A DNA stretch of 64,000 nt from Paramacrobiotus metropolitanus. Lineage: Eukaryota > Tardigrada > Eutardigrada > Parachela > Macrobiotidae. The stretch's first letter is position 1. The number at the start of each line of letters is the position of its first letter. This document shows positions 1 through 14,442 of this stretch, piece by piece. Where the stretch lies: assembly GCF_019649055.1 (NCBI RefSeq), contig NW_026570297.1, forward strand, positions 248,001 to 312,000, written 5' to 3'. The position numbers and the translations under genes are program-made. The notes below the pieces were generated by a model, which had not been told where the DNA came from, did not search any database, and saw nothing but the letters and a program-made list of their open reading frames with translations.

Positions 1-3000
1 GTTATGAATACCCAGTAGGTCTTCATTAATCCTCTTCCCTGAAATAATTGATAACTCATTTGTTCATCGCCCTAATCTAATTACTGCCATACAATGGCTT
101 ACAATATTACAGTATTCCATTTTAGAATGAATTACGTTAGCTGTACAGATTTGTTTACTAAGTCGCTTTAATACATCGTAAATCTATACTGTACTTTGAG
201 CGAGATCGTTCCTCGACACTGGAAGCGAAAGATTGGCAAGGTATCCACAAGGAGCTTTGTATCTGGACTGGCCTGAACCTTTTGACCTTTAAAAGAACGA
301 ACATATCACTTGTCTATAAGTGAATTATCCACAAATAATTCGACTTTTTGGTACCTTCACACGTTGTCGAAAGACGTGAGGTAACATTCACAGTATCGCC
401 GAATCTGCAGTAATACCGCTGATTGAGAATAGAGTTAATAAATGACTGCAAATTCGCAGAGCTTACAAGCAGTATCTCTGCATGCGAATACCAACGATCC
501 CGGCAACCAGAGGTCCTGCAACGCAACCACAGTGCGATTTCATTCTTACATAGATGTCAAAAAGCGTTGATCGGGATTAAAGGCAAACCATAGGCGTACC
601 GCTATGGATGCCGACACAAACTCGGATTTCTTGTCCACCGAATAGCGTGCTGGACATTGACTGCACAACGGCGCATCCGAACTGCAGCGCTTGACCGGCA
701 TGCTGGCTGCCCGCACAGCGCACGGGAACGCCGCTGACAACCTAATCAATACGTACAAGTACACAAACTATAAACCACGAAGTAATTTATCTGATCGCTG
801 GTTTACTTAATTCAGTGCGCTGATTTCTTATGCTTGTAATACCGGTAATTACATATCTGTGCACGGAATTGCTGATCACTTAATTTAGTTGTCTAGTTTC
901 GCACCATGTAATTTTCTGAAATCGTTTCCACTTTGTATACGTCAAAGCGCGACAAAATCCGATCCATGACAATATAAATTTCGTTCAAGATGTTGAACAG
1001 CGTCTCGGGATGACCTTCGGTGGTGATGAAACCAATGTCGCAAATCTTGGTAAATATCACTGTCGCGCTTTCGAACGACTCGGGAGGTATAGATTTTCCG
1101 AATCTTAACGCTTCCGCTATGGTTCTAAAATCATAAATATCGCTATCACAAAAATATACTATAGTATTACCAACCCAGTTGTTAAAAGTTTCGAATTACA
1201 TACGGAGGAAATATTTCCTTCAGTAAAGCTGCGGACTTTGCCATCTCCTCGACAAGGAATCCATTCTGCTCGTGGAAACGAATCTCCAGTTTGTTGGCAT
1301 AGCTGTTAATGTTGTCTAGGAGCAGGTCGAAATACGACTTATTGCCGCTGCGATGGGATACTTTCTCCAGAATTCTGCGGATGACGGTAATCGACGGCCG
1401 TCTGGCCGCGTCTTGCTCGCAGCATCGTGCCGCTAATGACATTGTACAACACGTCGACGAGCGTGGGCGAGGCGTTGTATGGGGATGGCCTCTAATTTCC
1501 TTGTTGACATATGCTGCAATAACGCACGTGCTGGGATTAAACGACACAAATTTGACAAAGTCAAGCGCCACAATACTTTCTATTTTCTAAAGACAAGACT
1601 GGGGAAAAAAACAGTAATACCTCGTAAGAACTAACAAGTGACCAAAGATGGCTATACAAGAACGTGCAACTTTGAATCTCTCTCTTAATTTATCCTGTTA
1701 CACAAAAACAGCATTACTCTCATTAAGGACACAGAAATGTAAAAGTACGGTACAGTTAATGCAATGCTGTATGCTGAAGAGCAGCAGGACGTCATTTTGT
1801 GGACGATAGGTAAGGCTGTGCAATCATTCTATAATTTGTGGAACGTAAACCTAGTTCTTGCAAAATCCTAGCAGTTTCAATGTTGTACGTGAGTTGGTAT
1901 TAGGCAGCATACATATTACCTGGATCATAAAAATAATAATACTTATTATGATTTTGTGACAAATCGAGTGTGTACTAGTTATTTTAGTGACAGTACCCGA
2001 GGCTTCGGACATATTGTTGATGAATTCCCTGCCATGAAAAACGTCTCCGGTCTGACTGCTGACCTCTAGCATAATAAGGCCCAGCCGGTGAATATCCGCT
2101 TCCTTGCTGGGCTCTTCTCTTGCAGCGTCGGCTGCTTTTTGTAGCAGTGCTCGTTGACTGCCAGCCGACGTCTTCTGCATCCACTTAGCCGACAGAAACG
2201 GAATTCCGAAATCGGTTAAACGAATACCAAAACGATCGGTCACCATGCAGTTTGTTGATTTTAACAGGCCGTGACACTTAAACACCGTCGTGTGAATAAA
2301 CGACAATCCCTAAACATTATAATTGTACGTGTAATGCTCCTTATACGATGCCATACTATCATGAAAATGTATTATGAAAAAAAATATTATGCAAACCACA
2401 AATTAAAATTTTTATGCACCTCAGCGATATCGAACAATAGTGACATTTGCAACGTCATATCCATCCATTTCTTTTTGTGTGCCAGCAGCTCATCGAGCGA
2501 TCCTTTGGCGAAGTACTCGGTGACGACGTAAGCGCAGCTCGGAGTAAACGCGCAACCGATAAATATTGCAATGTTTTCATGTTTGGCATTGAGGCGCTGT
2601 TAACCAATAAACAACTGGTAAAGTGATTAAATATTTATGCACTTGACGTCAGTGGTAGCCAACTCGTACTGCATTAATCAAATCAATCCAATCCGATCTC
2701 ATCTGGCCGCGCTGGACATTTGCGCAACGCCTGGCCCAAACAGTGGTTTCTTTGTACACTGCTCGACCTGAAAGTTTCACATGTCAACGATTATGTCCAC
2801 GCGACATTTATAATGAATGTCAGAAATTCGTTTAGAAAATACGACGTCTTACCTTCCATATAATGCTGCATTATCTACCCGAAACAACGACTGGATTAAT
2901 GTTTTCTGCAGTGTTTAACAACATCTATGGATTGTTAATTCATTATGCTTGGAAAACGATCTGCTTACGTCAGGAAGAATATCGCTGCTATTCGATCGGA

Positions 3001-6000
3001 GTGGAAAAATAATTTCGTAAACTGAAATTTCCCAAGCTGATTCTCGTCTGGCTTGATTCCTGTACAAAGTAGCCATGAAATTAATTCCATCTAGTTCATA
3101 TCACTATTATCTAGAATTAACACGACTAACACGACTGCAGCAATTTAAAGTTTTATGCGTGGGTACTACTTGTTCTTACTGGTATCGCCGCATGCCGGCA
3201 ACCGTTGCAGCAATGGAGATAATGGCCACTAGCGAGCCGGCAGCAACAGCGTACGGCAGGATATTTGTTTCTGAAATCAAATAAAATTAAGCAGGACTAT
3301 GGCAGATTAGTTAGTACAACGTCAGGATATTTTACAAAATTAACTTACGCTGACATTGTGGAACTTCACCAAAAAATCCACACAGTGGAACATTGGCCGG
3401 TGCCGAACGATTTCCCGGCCAATACACGGAGCGACCCAGGAAAGGAACCAATTGAAAGTCAGATTTGTCCCATAAATACACCTCCTGACAATTCACAAAA
3501 CAGAACCTGACAATTTGTTATTACAGTTACGTATATCAGGGTTACAGGAAATTGATGGCTAACCTGAAACGCTTCTGCATCTTCCGGTAAGCTTTTCACA
3601 CTGTAATTATTATCCTTGTCGCCATTGTTATTCAGCTTAACACAGCCCAGATCCGAGCAGAACATCCGTCCCCACGCTAATTTCTCCAGTATTTTATCAT
3701 GTAGCGTGTGCGCATGAAGGTACCATGCCTTTTCAGTCAGAATCTAATACGAAAAATACAGTTATTATGAGATCTGTGCTTTCCTAATTAGCCTCTTCAG
3801 GATAAACATACGCTTTGACACATACATACACAGAGACGGGTTTTCTGTCAAAGGTCATTCATCGTACCTGGGATATGGTGACGATGGCTTCATAGTATCC
3901 AGTAGTGAAAAGGGTCACCTGCTCATCATCCAGGATCAGAACAAAGGAAACAAAAAGTATTTTTAAATTACGTGCACTGATCGCGGAAACCAGTTTCCTA
4001 ACCTCTTCGTTGCTGCTGTAGGTGTGGCCATAATATTTTTTGGATCTTTCACGCAGTTCATCCAGTATCGTTGAATTGATACGATCCCGATCAGGATCAC
4101 GATGTAAGTAGACATAGTGGCCGCTAATAAGCAGTAAATACTGAAAAGCTTGTTGAGCAGCCTGCGAAAGCATGAACGCATGGTCGACCATATCTGGATT
4201 TTGGAGCGATGGTTGTTGCGTATAACGTGCGCAAACAGTGACAACAGACACGGTGACCATTTTTTTTCTACCTCGTCGTCGTCTTTGCCAGCTTTCCACT
4301 CCATGGGTCCGAACGCCAGAGTTGATTTGAAAATTTCATGGGAAATAAATACCTAAACGAGGTAAACTTTATATAACACGGATAGTCGGATACTACAGTA
4401 TATAGGCGCTTGAGATTTTCGGTCTGGTGCGTAATATATGCGAGCATAGTTCAACATACGTAGTCTCCATTTGCCATTCCAAGTTTCTGGGCCACTACCT
4501 ACGGATAAAATGGACAGGTTACCAATTTCTACCAATACGGCAATACTACCAATATTGAATCGTCTTATTTCTACTGCAATATGTACGAATTTAACAAATC
4601 CGAAAGTATCTTAACCCTATTACGTGAAGAATCACAGCATTTTCTTTTATACCTGTGCCTCGAAACATTTTGACTTTTTAGCAGCAGAAATGTATGACAG
4701 TTTAGCTCTTACCAGTAGATCGCGAAGTCGTGACGCATGTGTGATTACAACGACAACTAGCAAAAAACCATCTGATATTAATACGTCCGTAAATTATTTA
4801 TCTGTTTGCCATTGTTTCTGGAAAGTGATGTCAGTGCAAGAAAATTGTGCAACGACATTACGTACTGTACTCGTACCTCGACTGGTTCGAGTGGCTTCCA
4901 GCAAGAAGCGTTCGTGGTCGGGGTTGGTGAGGAAATTGTAGCGGATCCATGTACAGTGGAATATGCTATGCATGTGCTTGAGGCGCTTCTTCAGAAAGGT
5001 GCACTGCAGCTGATGAAAGTTAATCTCCCGGGCACCATCATCGCAGATGATGGCCACATTGGTCCAGTGGTAATGCAATAACAGACCGACTGTTACGTCG
5101 GCAATTTCTTTCTGGTGATAGGGGTGAAAGCGTAACAGCGTTGGATAGCGTACACGGGTGTCTAAATTCCCGTCACTGCCGCCACTGAGTAAACAAGTGT
5201 ATATTAATTTTTACTCGTTCTTCTAGACAATTTCTACGAGTATACAGGGTGTCTACTTTAGGGTAGGTTATGTAACGCAAATCAGCGACTACAGCGTTCT
5301 CGAATTAGATTACCGTGAATGTATGGTAATTGGTAATAATGTATGGGATCATACTGTAATTAAATAAAAAGTATGTATTCAAATAGTTTTGTTGCTGTAT
5401 GGTTTTCGTTAATGTTGCGCGGGGCAGTACAATTTTCCGAGAAAACGAAGCTGCCATAAATGCAACATGAACACAACATGAATACAACAAGATAAAGATG
5501 CGACTGCAATAGTTACAACCAAAAGAAGATGCCTTACGCAGTCATGACGGGAATGTTCCATTCTGCAATATCAAGACACCGATGTTGTATTGTCTCATTA
5601 TTCGCTTTCGCTTCTTTTTGTCCATTAAGTCTTGTTTTATGATTGCCGACTGACCTCTTCCCAGATCGCTAAGCATACCGACAGCTTCACTACAAACTGA
5701 AAAAACATTTGTGCGATTCACTGCTGAAATTTAAGAAAGCAGTAAAACCAACGAACTGGTATACGTCGTAGCAAGTTAACAAAAATCAGTCGCGTATTTT
5801 AATCATACTTACGTAACTTTACAGTCTGTACTGTATATGCGTGCGTTGAATCGGATACGTTAACATTAATTAAGCTACGTATCGCATAATCGTAAAACAG
5901 CTGGTCGACCAGAAAGATTATGTAAGTATACGAGTAGCTTTCCTGACCAGACCGGAATATTGCGACAAAATAAAGAAACTTTGCAAAGTACCAAGCAATC

Positions 6001-6374
6001 AGAAATAAATGTTATTATATTAAGTAGTTATTTTGCATACCGGGAGCAATCATGACGACAATGTCATGCGGATGCTTGTCCATATGATTAAAATAGAAAT
6101 TCGTGAAAAACGGCAGGATCTCAGCTTGTAACGCCGGGCATGTCGTCAGCGTGGTCCCGTTCAAGGTGACAAGCGACGTGGACAACGTATGTCCAAAGCG
6201 GCGCTGTACTTCAAGCAGTGCCAAATCCACAGCTGGTCCGACATATTCCAAACTGTACACCATGGTGGTGTACGGCTGCATCGACACGAATACGACGTTG
6301 AGTTTGGCATCGGTCAGATGGTGAACGGTAAACAAAAAAGCAAATCCAACGGAGAACAGAAAAATGTTGCGCAT
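1..6374 (-). CDS. Receptor guanylyl cyclase, natriuretic-peptide-receptor-like; 3' end beyond the left edge
   Basis: Single-pass membrane receptor expected to bind a ligand outside the cell and carry a kinase-homology and a cyclase domain inside. Start ATG at 6372-6374 opens a signal peptide (MRNIFLFSVGFAFLFTVHH). Exons read on the minus strand: 6041-6374, 5655-5696, a 25-nt micro-exon 5538-5562, 4877-5184 (WTNVAIICDD), 4713-4756, 4460-4498, about 4274-4355, further ectodomain exons to 3353 (juxtamembrane RSVYWPGNRSAPANVPLCGF), membrane segment about 3190-3271 (ILPYAVAAGSLVAIISIAATV), kinase homology 2955-1988 (CHGLLKSTNC, LTDFG), a dimerisation helix around 1210-1440 (LLLDNINSYANKLE), then cyclase exons 905-1124, 600-741, 467-515, 355-404, 195-272 and 1-38 (GRGLMKTYW). 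Signatures VYKVET, GPLVAGIVG and FGDTVNVTSR are clear. Both metal-binding aspartate positions of the cyclase are changed. A frame change near 1450 was not resolved. The family is secure; catalytic activity is doubtful. Confidence 0.9.
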
Positions 6375-7165
6375 TATGCAGGAAAACAAGAAAGCATACA
6401 GCGGATCGCGAGCATATATAAAATCGGTTACAGCTAAGGGACAATAACCGGGATCTGGAGGTGGTGTATATGAGCGAGGATCAAGGATGATGGAAACTGG
6501 ATGAGGATGATTTTGCTGATTGACCTTGATTGACAACTGCACACATGCGCACGTAATCGCACGTATTGTGCCGCGGCGTATTAACTAAATATGCATGAGG
6601 GAGCGTTATGTTCGCTATGGTAATTGCCATGCGTAACGCTTACCACTCAAAACACTACGTGTCCAACACAGTAAAATACATAAAAATTATACAGAGTATA
6701 TTACGAGCATATGTAAGAGTAGATCTGTTGAAGTTTATAATTACTGTAGCTTTGATAACCAAACGATATTTCTGTGCTTTCCGTAATCTTTCTGGGACTG
6801 TTTTTGCATTTAAACTCGCTTCTTTTATCGAACATCATCATTTTTATGACAAACCCTTTGTAAGCTGCGTAAATCGGATGCATGAAACGAAGTTTTGTAT
6901 TTATTATTTATTATCCACTCAAGAAAAGAAACTTTTTTAAGCTCATTTCAATTATGCTAAACCGCACTGGACGTGCACAGAATACAGAAAGTTCAATAAA
7001 ACCGGATTAGATATCATGCATGCGTCAAACCGTGATCAGTTCAATAACCAGTCTAGACAAAACATCAGTTAACCTTTAATGAGCAACATTCAAATTAGAA
7101 AGCACGGTTAATGATGACAAACAAACAATCAGCAAATAAAAACAGTTAAGAGGAAATAAAGAAAA
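6375..7165. other. Intergenic: 5' side of the cyclase gene and 3' side of PDS5
   Basis: AT-rich sequence between the first ATG of the cyclase (minus strand) and the stop codon of PDS5 (minus strand). Short open frames on both strands show no recognisable domain. It should contain the cyclase promoter, but I see no decisive core element. Confidence 0.5.
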
Positions 7166-10100
7166 TTATTCACCGTCAGTCTCCTCTTTTTCCGGAGTGG
7201 AATCTCCCGAGCGAGATGCATTCGATAGTCGCTTACCTAAACGAAAAAGTCGAAAAATTAGATTTCCCATTTATAACAAGTCATGTCAAGTACTCGCCAG
7301 CGTTGAATCGCAGCGAGAGAGCAGTGAATTCTATACGTACGGCCAGAGGTCCGTGCGCGTGACCGTTTCGCACGCTTCTTATTGCTGCCCGGAACTTGCG
7401 ATTCTCCAGACACACTCCGCTCTTCTGATTCTATCCACACTCGTACCGTTCCATCAGCCTATACCCCACATAAATAACCGTCAAGCTTAATTCCAGTCTC
7501 CTAAGGACAATTTTCATACACTAAAGAAATCCATTTTTTAAAAAAAACCGCTTACTTTACGATTAACAGTCAGTGGGGTTGAGAAATATGTTTGAACTTC
7601 GTGGTCGTACATTTTCTGCAAAAAAAGTTATCAATATATACCAAATCAAATCGTTATTTGTGCTTTTCAAATCGAACCTGATCGATTTCGAACAGCGCTT
7701 CGGGGAGTTGTCCCGCAGTTACGCTCTGAGGTGATGCACTGCGGCTACGGTAGCGATTTCTCAGGAGTGTCATCGTAAAGTCGCAAAGAACGTACAATTT
7801 CTTCATGGAGATTAAGATGCCAATTAAAGTTTTATATAACACACTGTTAAAGAAATTAAACAGCAAATTGCACACCTGGTCAAGTTTAGCTCCAGTTCGG
7901 CCTTTAACATGCGCATGCTTTGCGGTAGTAATCAGGTGTGCTAGGATCCCAGGAGAAAACTGCTGACATTCGGCCACCAGCGCATCGACAAGGCAATAAA
8001 TCGCTCTAAGAACTCCGAGCTTTTAGCATTCGTTCAAGCAATATACGTAGAGATTTGTGTCAGCTCTTACGGTCCAATTTTCTCCAGCCAGGGAAGGCAT
8101 TCGGACACATCGTCCGGATCCTTAAATTCTTTACAGCTGAGTAGCATGTGCAGCAGAAATAAAACCGATAGTTCGGGTTGAAAACAACGAAACTCTGCAA
8201 GACACAATCGGAAGTTCGTGCCGGTATCTTATCTATTTGGAGCAGCAGCCGCGTCACGCTTACTGTCACCAAACTGCTGAACTCGTTTGCGCAGCTGCTG
8301 AAAACATCAATCATCGGAGTCTGGATCAGTTCGCGAAAGCGTAGAGCATCAGGATCTGGATGCATAGCACCGGTAGCCACAATAGCCAAAAACAACCCGG
8401 ATAAAGGGTGACCAAGGGCTCTCTCCAGCAGATATTGAACCAACTGCTTCTGAGATTCTTTGTAAAACAGCTGCAACCCAAAGAACGTTAGAAACGTCTG
8501 CAGAGAAGCGTAGCCCGATTTCTGTCATAGCTATATCATTTTGTTATTCGTTTGCATCAACCGGTCACCCGCGATGCGGCGCGCAACATGAATGGCTGCT
8601 ATCGCATGACGCTTCGGCAGCTGATCTGAAATTTGTCAAATTTAATTTGTTCTTTAATAAACCTATTGATAATCTGTTTCAGCATAGGAATTTTTTCTAA
8701 ATAAACAGGACGACTGTATTTGTTCGGAAATCAGCATGCACGGTGAAATTCGGTAACCGGTATATGAAAACGCATGCTCAAATTCAAAGTGACCGAGCTA
8801 TGAAAAAGCACGGTACCTGGGGAAGAACTTGCAGTACATGAGCCAAATCAATCGCGCAGTGTTCCTGACTGAAGAGTGGGAGAGTTTCCAACAGCTGAAT
8901 GGAAGCTGTCAACAGAATGTGATCCTGTGATGCGCGACTGCAATAAATAATCAAATTACCACACTGTAAGTAAATTTCTTGACGCGTGATTATGATTACA
9001 TGAAATAGGTGATACGCATAAGCGGATCTTAACTGCGATACGAAGCCACGCATCCTTTTGCACATCGTTCGCTATCCACGTTTATGGTTAACAAATCACC
9101 AGCAACTGGATGCTCTTAGAAATTTTTACCACTAATAAGATTTACTAACGTACTCCAGATCTTCCAAATGCCGAGATGTTTCCAAGACGCCCTCTCGGAG
9201 TTTGTCAACAAATTCTCGCAGTAACGGTGGATACATGTCATCTTCCTCCATCGGTAGGCAACTTTGGTAACCCCGACAAAACTTTCCAAACACTTTCATG
9301 GCATACACAACAAACGCCACGCTTCCCGATAAACCGTCCCGCTCCAACCACACATCCTTGTCGGCAACGGTCGCCGGCTCCAGCTACAAAACTGCAGCGT
9401 AAATGTTGAGAAGTCTAAAGCGATATAATACCCGCTAAAACCAGTGCTCACCTGGTCAAACTTGATCTGCGGTAGCACGGTATGTTGGAAAACACTGAGA
9501 AGGTCCTCCTTGAACTGATTCAGCACCTGCGTCTCACTTTGACTAGGAGAGCTTCGCCCGTTTTCTTTGTTTTTGTTTTGTCGACCGGTCACTTTAGCCA
9601 ATTCTCCCAAAGCACAAACTGCGACACTGCGGTCCGTGTCGGAAAGGTCATCACTCTGGAGCACGGTTGTGGCCCACTGAAAAATATGATCAGCACTGTA
9701 CAAAATTAGAAACTTATATCCAGCAGACCATGAAGATGAATCCGTAGGTGAAATTTCAATCCACGGAAGCGTAACAGAATGAGATAAGTATTACCGTCAA
9801 AATATCTGTGAAGAGTTCGAATTTATCACGAGACAGTCCTTCAACACATCGGACGTTATATTTTCCTTGGAGAGGAACTAGGAGACTGTTGACTGCGCAG
9901 TCAGTTCCATGGCTTTTCCCAAAACATTCCTAAAACAATAACACACAGCTTAAAATTCTCGCCATACTTATCAATATTATTATTATCTTTTAGCCAAAAC
10001 TCCATTTATCGGAAAACCTTACCAGGTTATTAAAAAAATTTTATTTTGAAATTTCTTATTTGATTTCATGCGGCATAAGTTTTCATCACAAAAAAAGTGG

Positions 10101-13100
10101 ATTTTAAAACCAGCAAATATTACAGCAGAAGCGAATTTACACCAGCACTTACCTATTGAATCTGGAATCTGACGACAGATCAAAAAGCTGCAGTTCCGAC
10201 GCGCAGTTTGCAAATAAACGATGTATGTGGAGGGACACCACCGGGTCCTGATCACTCCAGTGTTCCAGAGCGCGTTCCAAAACTGCTGGTCGTGCAAACC
10301 CATCAGGAAAACGTTTGGCAATAAACTAAAACCATTAGCAAGGAAAACATCCAGAAACGATAACCAACAAACTCAAAGGTGCGCCAACCTGGATCAATTT
10401 GGCACTCTTCTGTCGCAGGACTTCTTGTGGAATCGGCAGAGCAACGGAACGGCAAATTAATTCCGCAGCGGTTATGTTGCCGTCTAAAATGTCCACGAGA
10501 GTGCTATGCAGACATTCGCATAATTTCGCAGACAATCCAAATGGCGATATGATTTCGAATAATCGCCTGGTTGCGGACTGCACAGCAGTATTTTTGCCGC
10601 ACATTTCCAGCATCGCATCCTGTAAAAACAATGTTAGCATCAGGTTGACCGTTACCGGTAACGTTTGAATCGGTTTGATATATTTATTTATTGTATTGTT
10701 AGGTACCAATACAGTAATTTCTAAAGCCAGCGGCTACCACATCTGTACACACCTATACAATTTGTCGATTTCAAAAGGCTTCAATTCCATATAACCGTAT
10801 CAACTACATGAAGTCAACAATTAACTGGTAATAAAAGCAAGCAATTACTGACGCACCATGGCTAGCTTCAAATCTTCGTGTTGCAAGTTTACAACGTCTA
10901 TCGCCGACATTCGGAATGCGGCGTCGTTTGCCAAACGCAGTGCAAGGTCATCAAAACCGGAAGCCAGTTCAGGAAACGAATCTAAGAAAAAAGACGCTAT
11001 GATTTATGAACTATGTTGCAGTTGAAACTGTACAACGCTTCAAAGGACATACTTATCAGTAGGATCTTATTCTTCTTCCGCGTTTCATCGTCATGGCGTC
11101 CTGCCACCACAAAAGCCGCCACATATCGACGAGCTCTGCAACACAGCCCATCGTAATACAGAAGAAAGAAATAAAAAATGAAAAACAATTTCCATACTTT
11201 AATCCTCGCTCGAAAACATCTTCAATGAACCTGCAAGAAATAATAAAGTCAGTAATCTTTTCAAAGTGATTTTTTCTCGCAAGCGGTACCTCATTCCTGG
11301 GTCACCAGCAGAACAATAAATATACAATAGGTGATTGGCCAAGACCGGTCTGCTAGCAGTCGGTGGTAGCAGAATCGAGCGTATCTTCGTTCCTGCTGTG
11401 ATTCTGTAATCCAGTAAAAGGATAACAGACTATAAGTGTGCCCTGGTGTTCGATCAGAGAATGCAGTACGCGATAGATACAACATACAACATCCTACATC
11501 AAACAACATTGTACATCATACAACACAGACAGCATACCTCTCAGGAATCATCCCAACGCGATTAAATAATTCTGGCAACAACGAACTAATTGCCGAAGGA
11601 ACCGGATCAACGGCACTAGGCAGCGTTTTCGTGCCATACATCAGCTTTCCAATCATGCTGCATATGGCGGTTAAAGCCTGATCCCGAACAGTGCGCTGCA
11701 GAACATTGAGTTTTACCAAAAATGTAAAAAATGTATTTATTATAGACCTATTCGCTCAACCTACTTCTTTGTCAATAATCGTTGCCCCCAGGTCTTCGAT
11801 GACGCTACTGGGAATCAAATCCACAGCCTGAAGGCACACTTCACAAACTGCTGTTACTGCTTCCGCGCGAACTCGGGTACTGGGATCCATCAACGATTTC
11901 CCAAGGAGTTCTAAGTTCCGAAAGAGAAAGTGTGCTTACTGTCTCTTCAATACAGCAAAATTTCCGCTGCCATGTACCGATATACTCCTTTAAGCGCGGT
12001 TCATCGTCCACATCCTTAGCATTGCAAATGTACTTAACGGCCGTTTCGACAGCCTGCAGACGAACTTTCTCATCAATGTCATGAAGCCTGAAAATGAAAT
12101 ACCGATGACCAACTAACTGCGCAAAACGCTCATACGATATCGCCTTACCGTGCAGATGCCAAACAAAACAGCAAATCTCTCTCGCCGGATGCCAGTTCCG
12201 TAAAGTTTGGCGAAGCAAACATTTCTCCCACCAAACGGAGACCTTCCAATCGCTCTTCCATCTCATCAGACTAAATAGCAAAAATCCAGGCATAGAAACA
12301 TTGGTCAATAGAGCGCAGAAAATCGCTGAGCTACAGTAATCTGCAGTTCCACATATCGATACGCCGATGTAACCAAGACTGGAGAAATGTTAAACAGCTC
12401 CAGCACGACACTGGATACACTGTCCACGATGTCATCAGCGTCCGAAGCATCGTCAAATGTAGTCAACCGGGTGAAATACTGGAAAATGTATTTATGTTAA
12501 GCACAAGCTTCCCCTTCATTATTGCAGTAAGGGATTACGACGCACACTGCCAATGCATGGTTCAACTGCTTTTTGGATGCGCTTCAGTAGCTCCTTGGCC
12601 AATGCGTAAGCGCTGGGCTTTTGCCGCTGCAAAAGACGATAATCGATCAAAAATGCGTTTTCCTCGTTTTACGGTTACAAATTTATACTACGCACATACT
12701 TTAGCATCAGGTGTCAATGGCTGCAAAATTATTCGTAATAATTTGCGAGATATCATTAGCCCTGAATCGCCAAGGAGGGAGCTCATTATATCCAGGAATG
12801 TCATTCGATCGACGGGCCGATGCTGGTCTCTAAAGAAAACCAAATTCAGCGTAATAAAGGGACGCCGAATTCCTGGATTTGAGTAGTGATTAAATTTCGA
12901 TTACATAGCTAAACTTAGCCAATTCTGCAAATGCTTTGAACAGACTTGATAAACTCACCCGATGACATGGAAAAACATTTGCACCAGATCTTCCAGCAGA
13001 AACTCCTGATCTTCCGGATCCAGATTCAACATCAGCATAAACGCCTTCGTTCCTGCCATGGTCTGCAGATACAACATCGATACCACAAGAACACGATTAC

Positions 13101-13850
13101 AGCCACCATCATATTATTACACTGTCTTCAGCACAGACCTGCGCTACGTGGAAGGCCAATGCATACAACCGGCTGGAGCGAAAGAGGAACTTTTGCAAGG
13201 TCTCAATGAAAAAGATAAGGACATTCTGCAAAGAAAACGCCGGCTACCATTCGCTACCATGGAAAACGAAACATTTATATTGTCGTTGACTCGCAATACG
13301 AACAGTAGAACACTATGAGGAAAACGCCATTTACAGAACCACAGATTTGCATAGCGACTTCCGTACCTTCAGCAAATGCAGATCGGGAAACGGACCGGGA
13401 TGCACGGGAGCACCCTGACTGGACATCTCATCATCTGCGGTGCCCACGAAGATCCGGAACAATTCCGCGAGGCATGCGGCCACCAGCACGCGCACTTCGC
13501 CGTCCGCATGATGGAGAAAAGCTTCTTGTGCGTAGTGCTCGGCCAGCCGCTTGGATATGCCATGGCTGCTGGCTCGGTTGTGAACCTCACGGAGTGTGTT
13601 GAAAACCTTCTGTGAATTGAAGAGCATCACCAGCAATGATTCAGATTCCAATGTATTATTACGGTACTGTTACTACTGCAGCAACAATTAAGAAGTAAAT
13701 GGCAACTGCATCGCGCAAACTGTGAGTTGACCGAATCACCGTGCACAGCATTAGCCACACTCAAGTGACTCGACGTACATTCAGTTCTCGGCGCAGCTGA
13801 TCATTAGGAAGACCAGGCGGCACTTCCAGGCTAGTTTCTGCCCGAGACAT
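7166..13850 (-). CDS. Sister chromatid cohesion protein PDS5 homolog
   Basis: Nuclear HEAT-repeat regulator of cohesin that works with WAPL and acetylated SMC3 to control loading and release. Exon 1 is 13779-13850 (start MSRAETSLEVPPGLPNDQLR) and ends phase 0. Exon 2 is 13367-13609 with the PDS5 hallmark VRVLVAACLAELFRIF, matching the family's VRLLVACCLADIFRI. Later exons keep family order: HDIDEKVRLQAVETAVKYIC near 12.1 kb, a stretch on RVRAEAVTAVCEV near 11.85 kb, TAICSMIGKLMYGTKTLP near 11.65 kb, repeats from 10.7 to 8.1 kb and KLYVLCDFTMTLLRNRYRS near 7.75 kb. The tail is basic then acidic (NKKRAKRSRARTSG, then STPEKEETDGE and stop at 7166-7168), like the charged PDS5 C-terminus. More than 20 small exons are implied and many junctions were not fixed. 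The first ATG lies 592 nt from the divergent METTL18-like start. Confidence 0.85.
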
Positions 13851-14442
13851 GTTCCTGCTGTTGCGTTCACGGTGTGCAGCTGCGGGGGTGCGCGGTACGA
13901 AGGACGCAATAATATTCGGTTCACAGTCGGACTAAACTACTGTACTAAAGCACGCAAACAACAAGATTCAGAATGATAGACCATGATGCCGTACTTCAGC
14001 ACGACCAGCAGCAGTCGCAGCAGCATAACATCTGTTCAGTAACGTTTGGAAGGTTGCGTAACGCGGTAACGGAACCCGAATCGCTCAACTGAGAGCGCCC
14101 TACTCGTACTTACTGTACTTACAATTGTTAATTAACTGTTACTCGCAAAAAAACTTGTAGATGAGAAATAACAATCCAAGAATGACAGCCAAGACTTCCT
14201 TCTGAATTCTCTTAATAACAATTTTAACAGGTATGAGGTAAGGCTGCTGGGTGTCAAGTTGTCAACCACCCCAGGGCGCCGTGGAAGAACAGATCACAGC
14301 TTGCAGCGCATTCGTCTATTTTGATTCTGGACCCATTGCCTTGTCGACAGCTGATCCAGTCCCTTTAGATTTATGATTTGTTGCGTTATTTTAAGAATTA
14401 CCAGTTATGACTTCCACGTGTTAGAATTAGACTAAACCTACA
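13851..14442. promoter_or_regulatory. Probable shared bidirectional promoter region, PDS5 / METTL18-like
   Basis: The two start codons face away from each other 592 nt apart with no other convincing frame between them, so both promoters must lie here or in upstream non-coding exons. The stretch near 14100 contains copies of the recurrent TACTCGTAC motif. I see no TATA box that decides a start site. Layout is seen directly; shared regulation is inferred. Confidence 0.4.

Noticed and set aside
9482-9709. Plus-strand frames across the PDS5 region
   Set aside because: Opposite-strand shadows of the HEAT-repeat exons.
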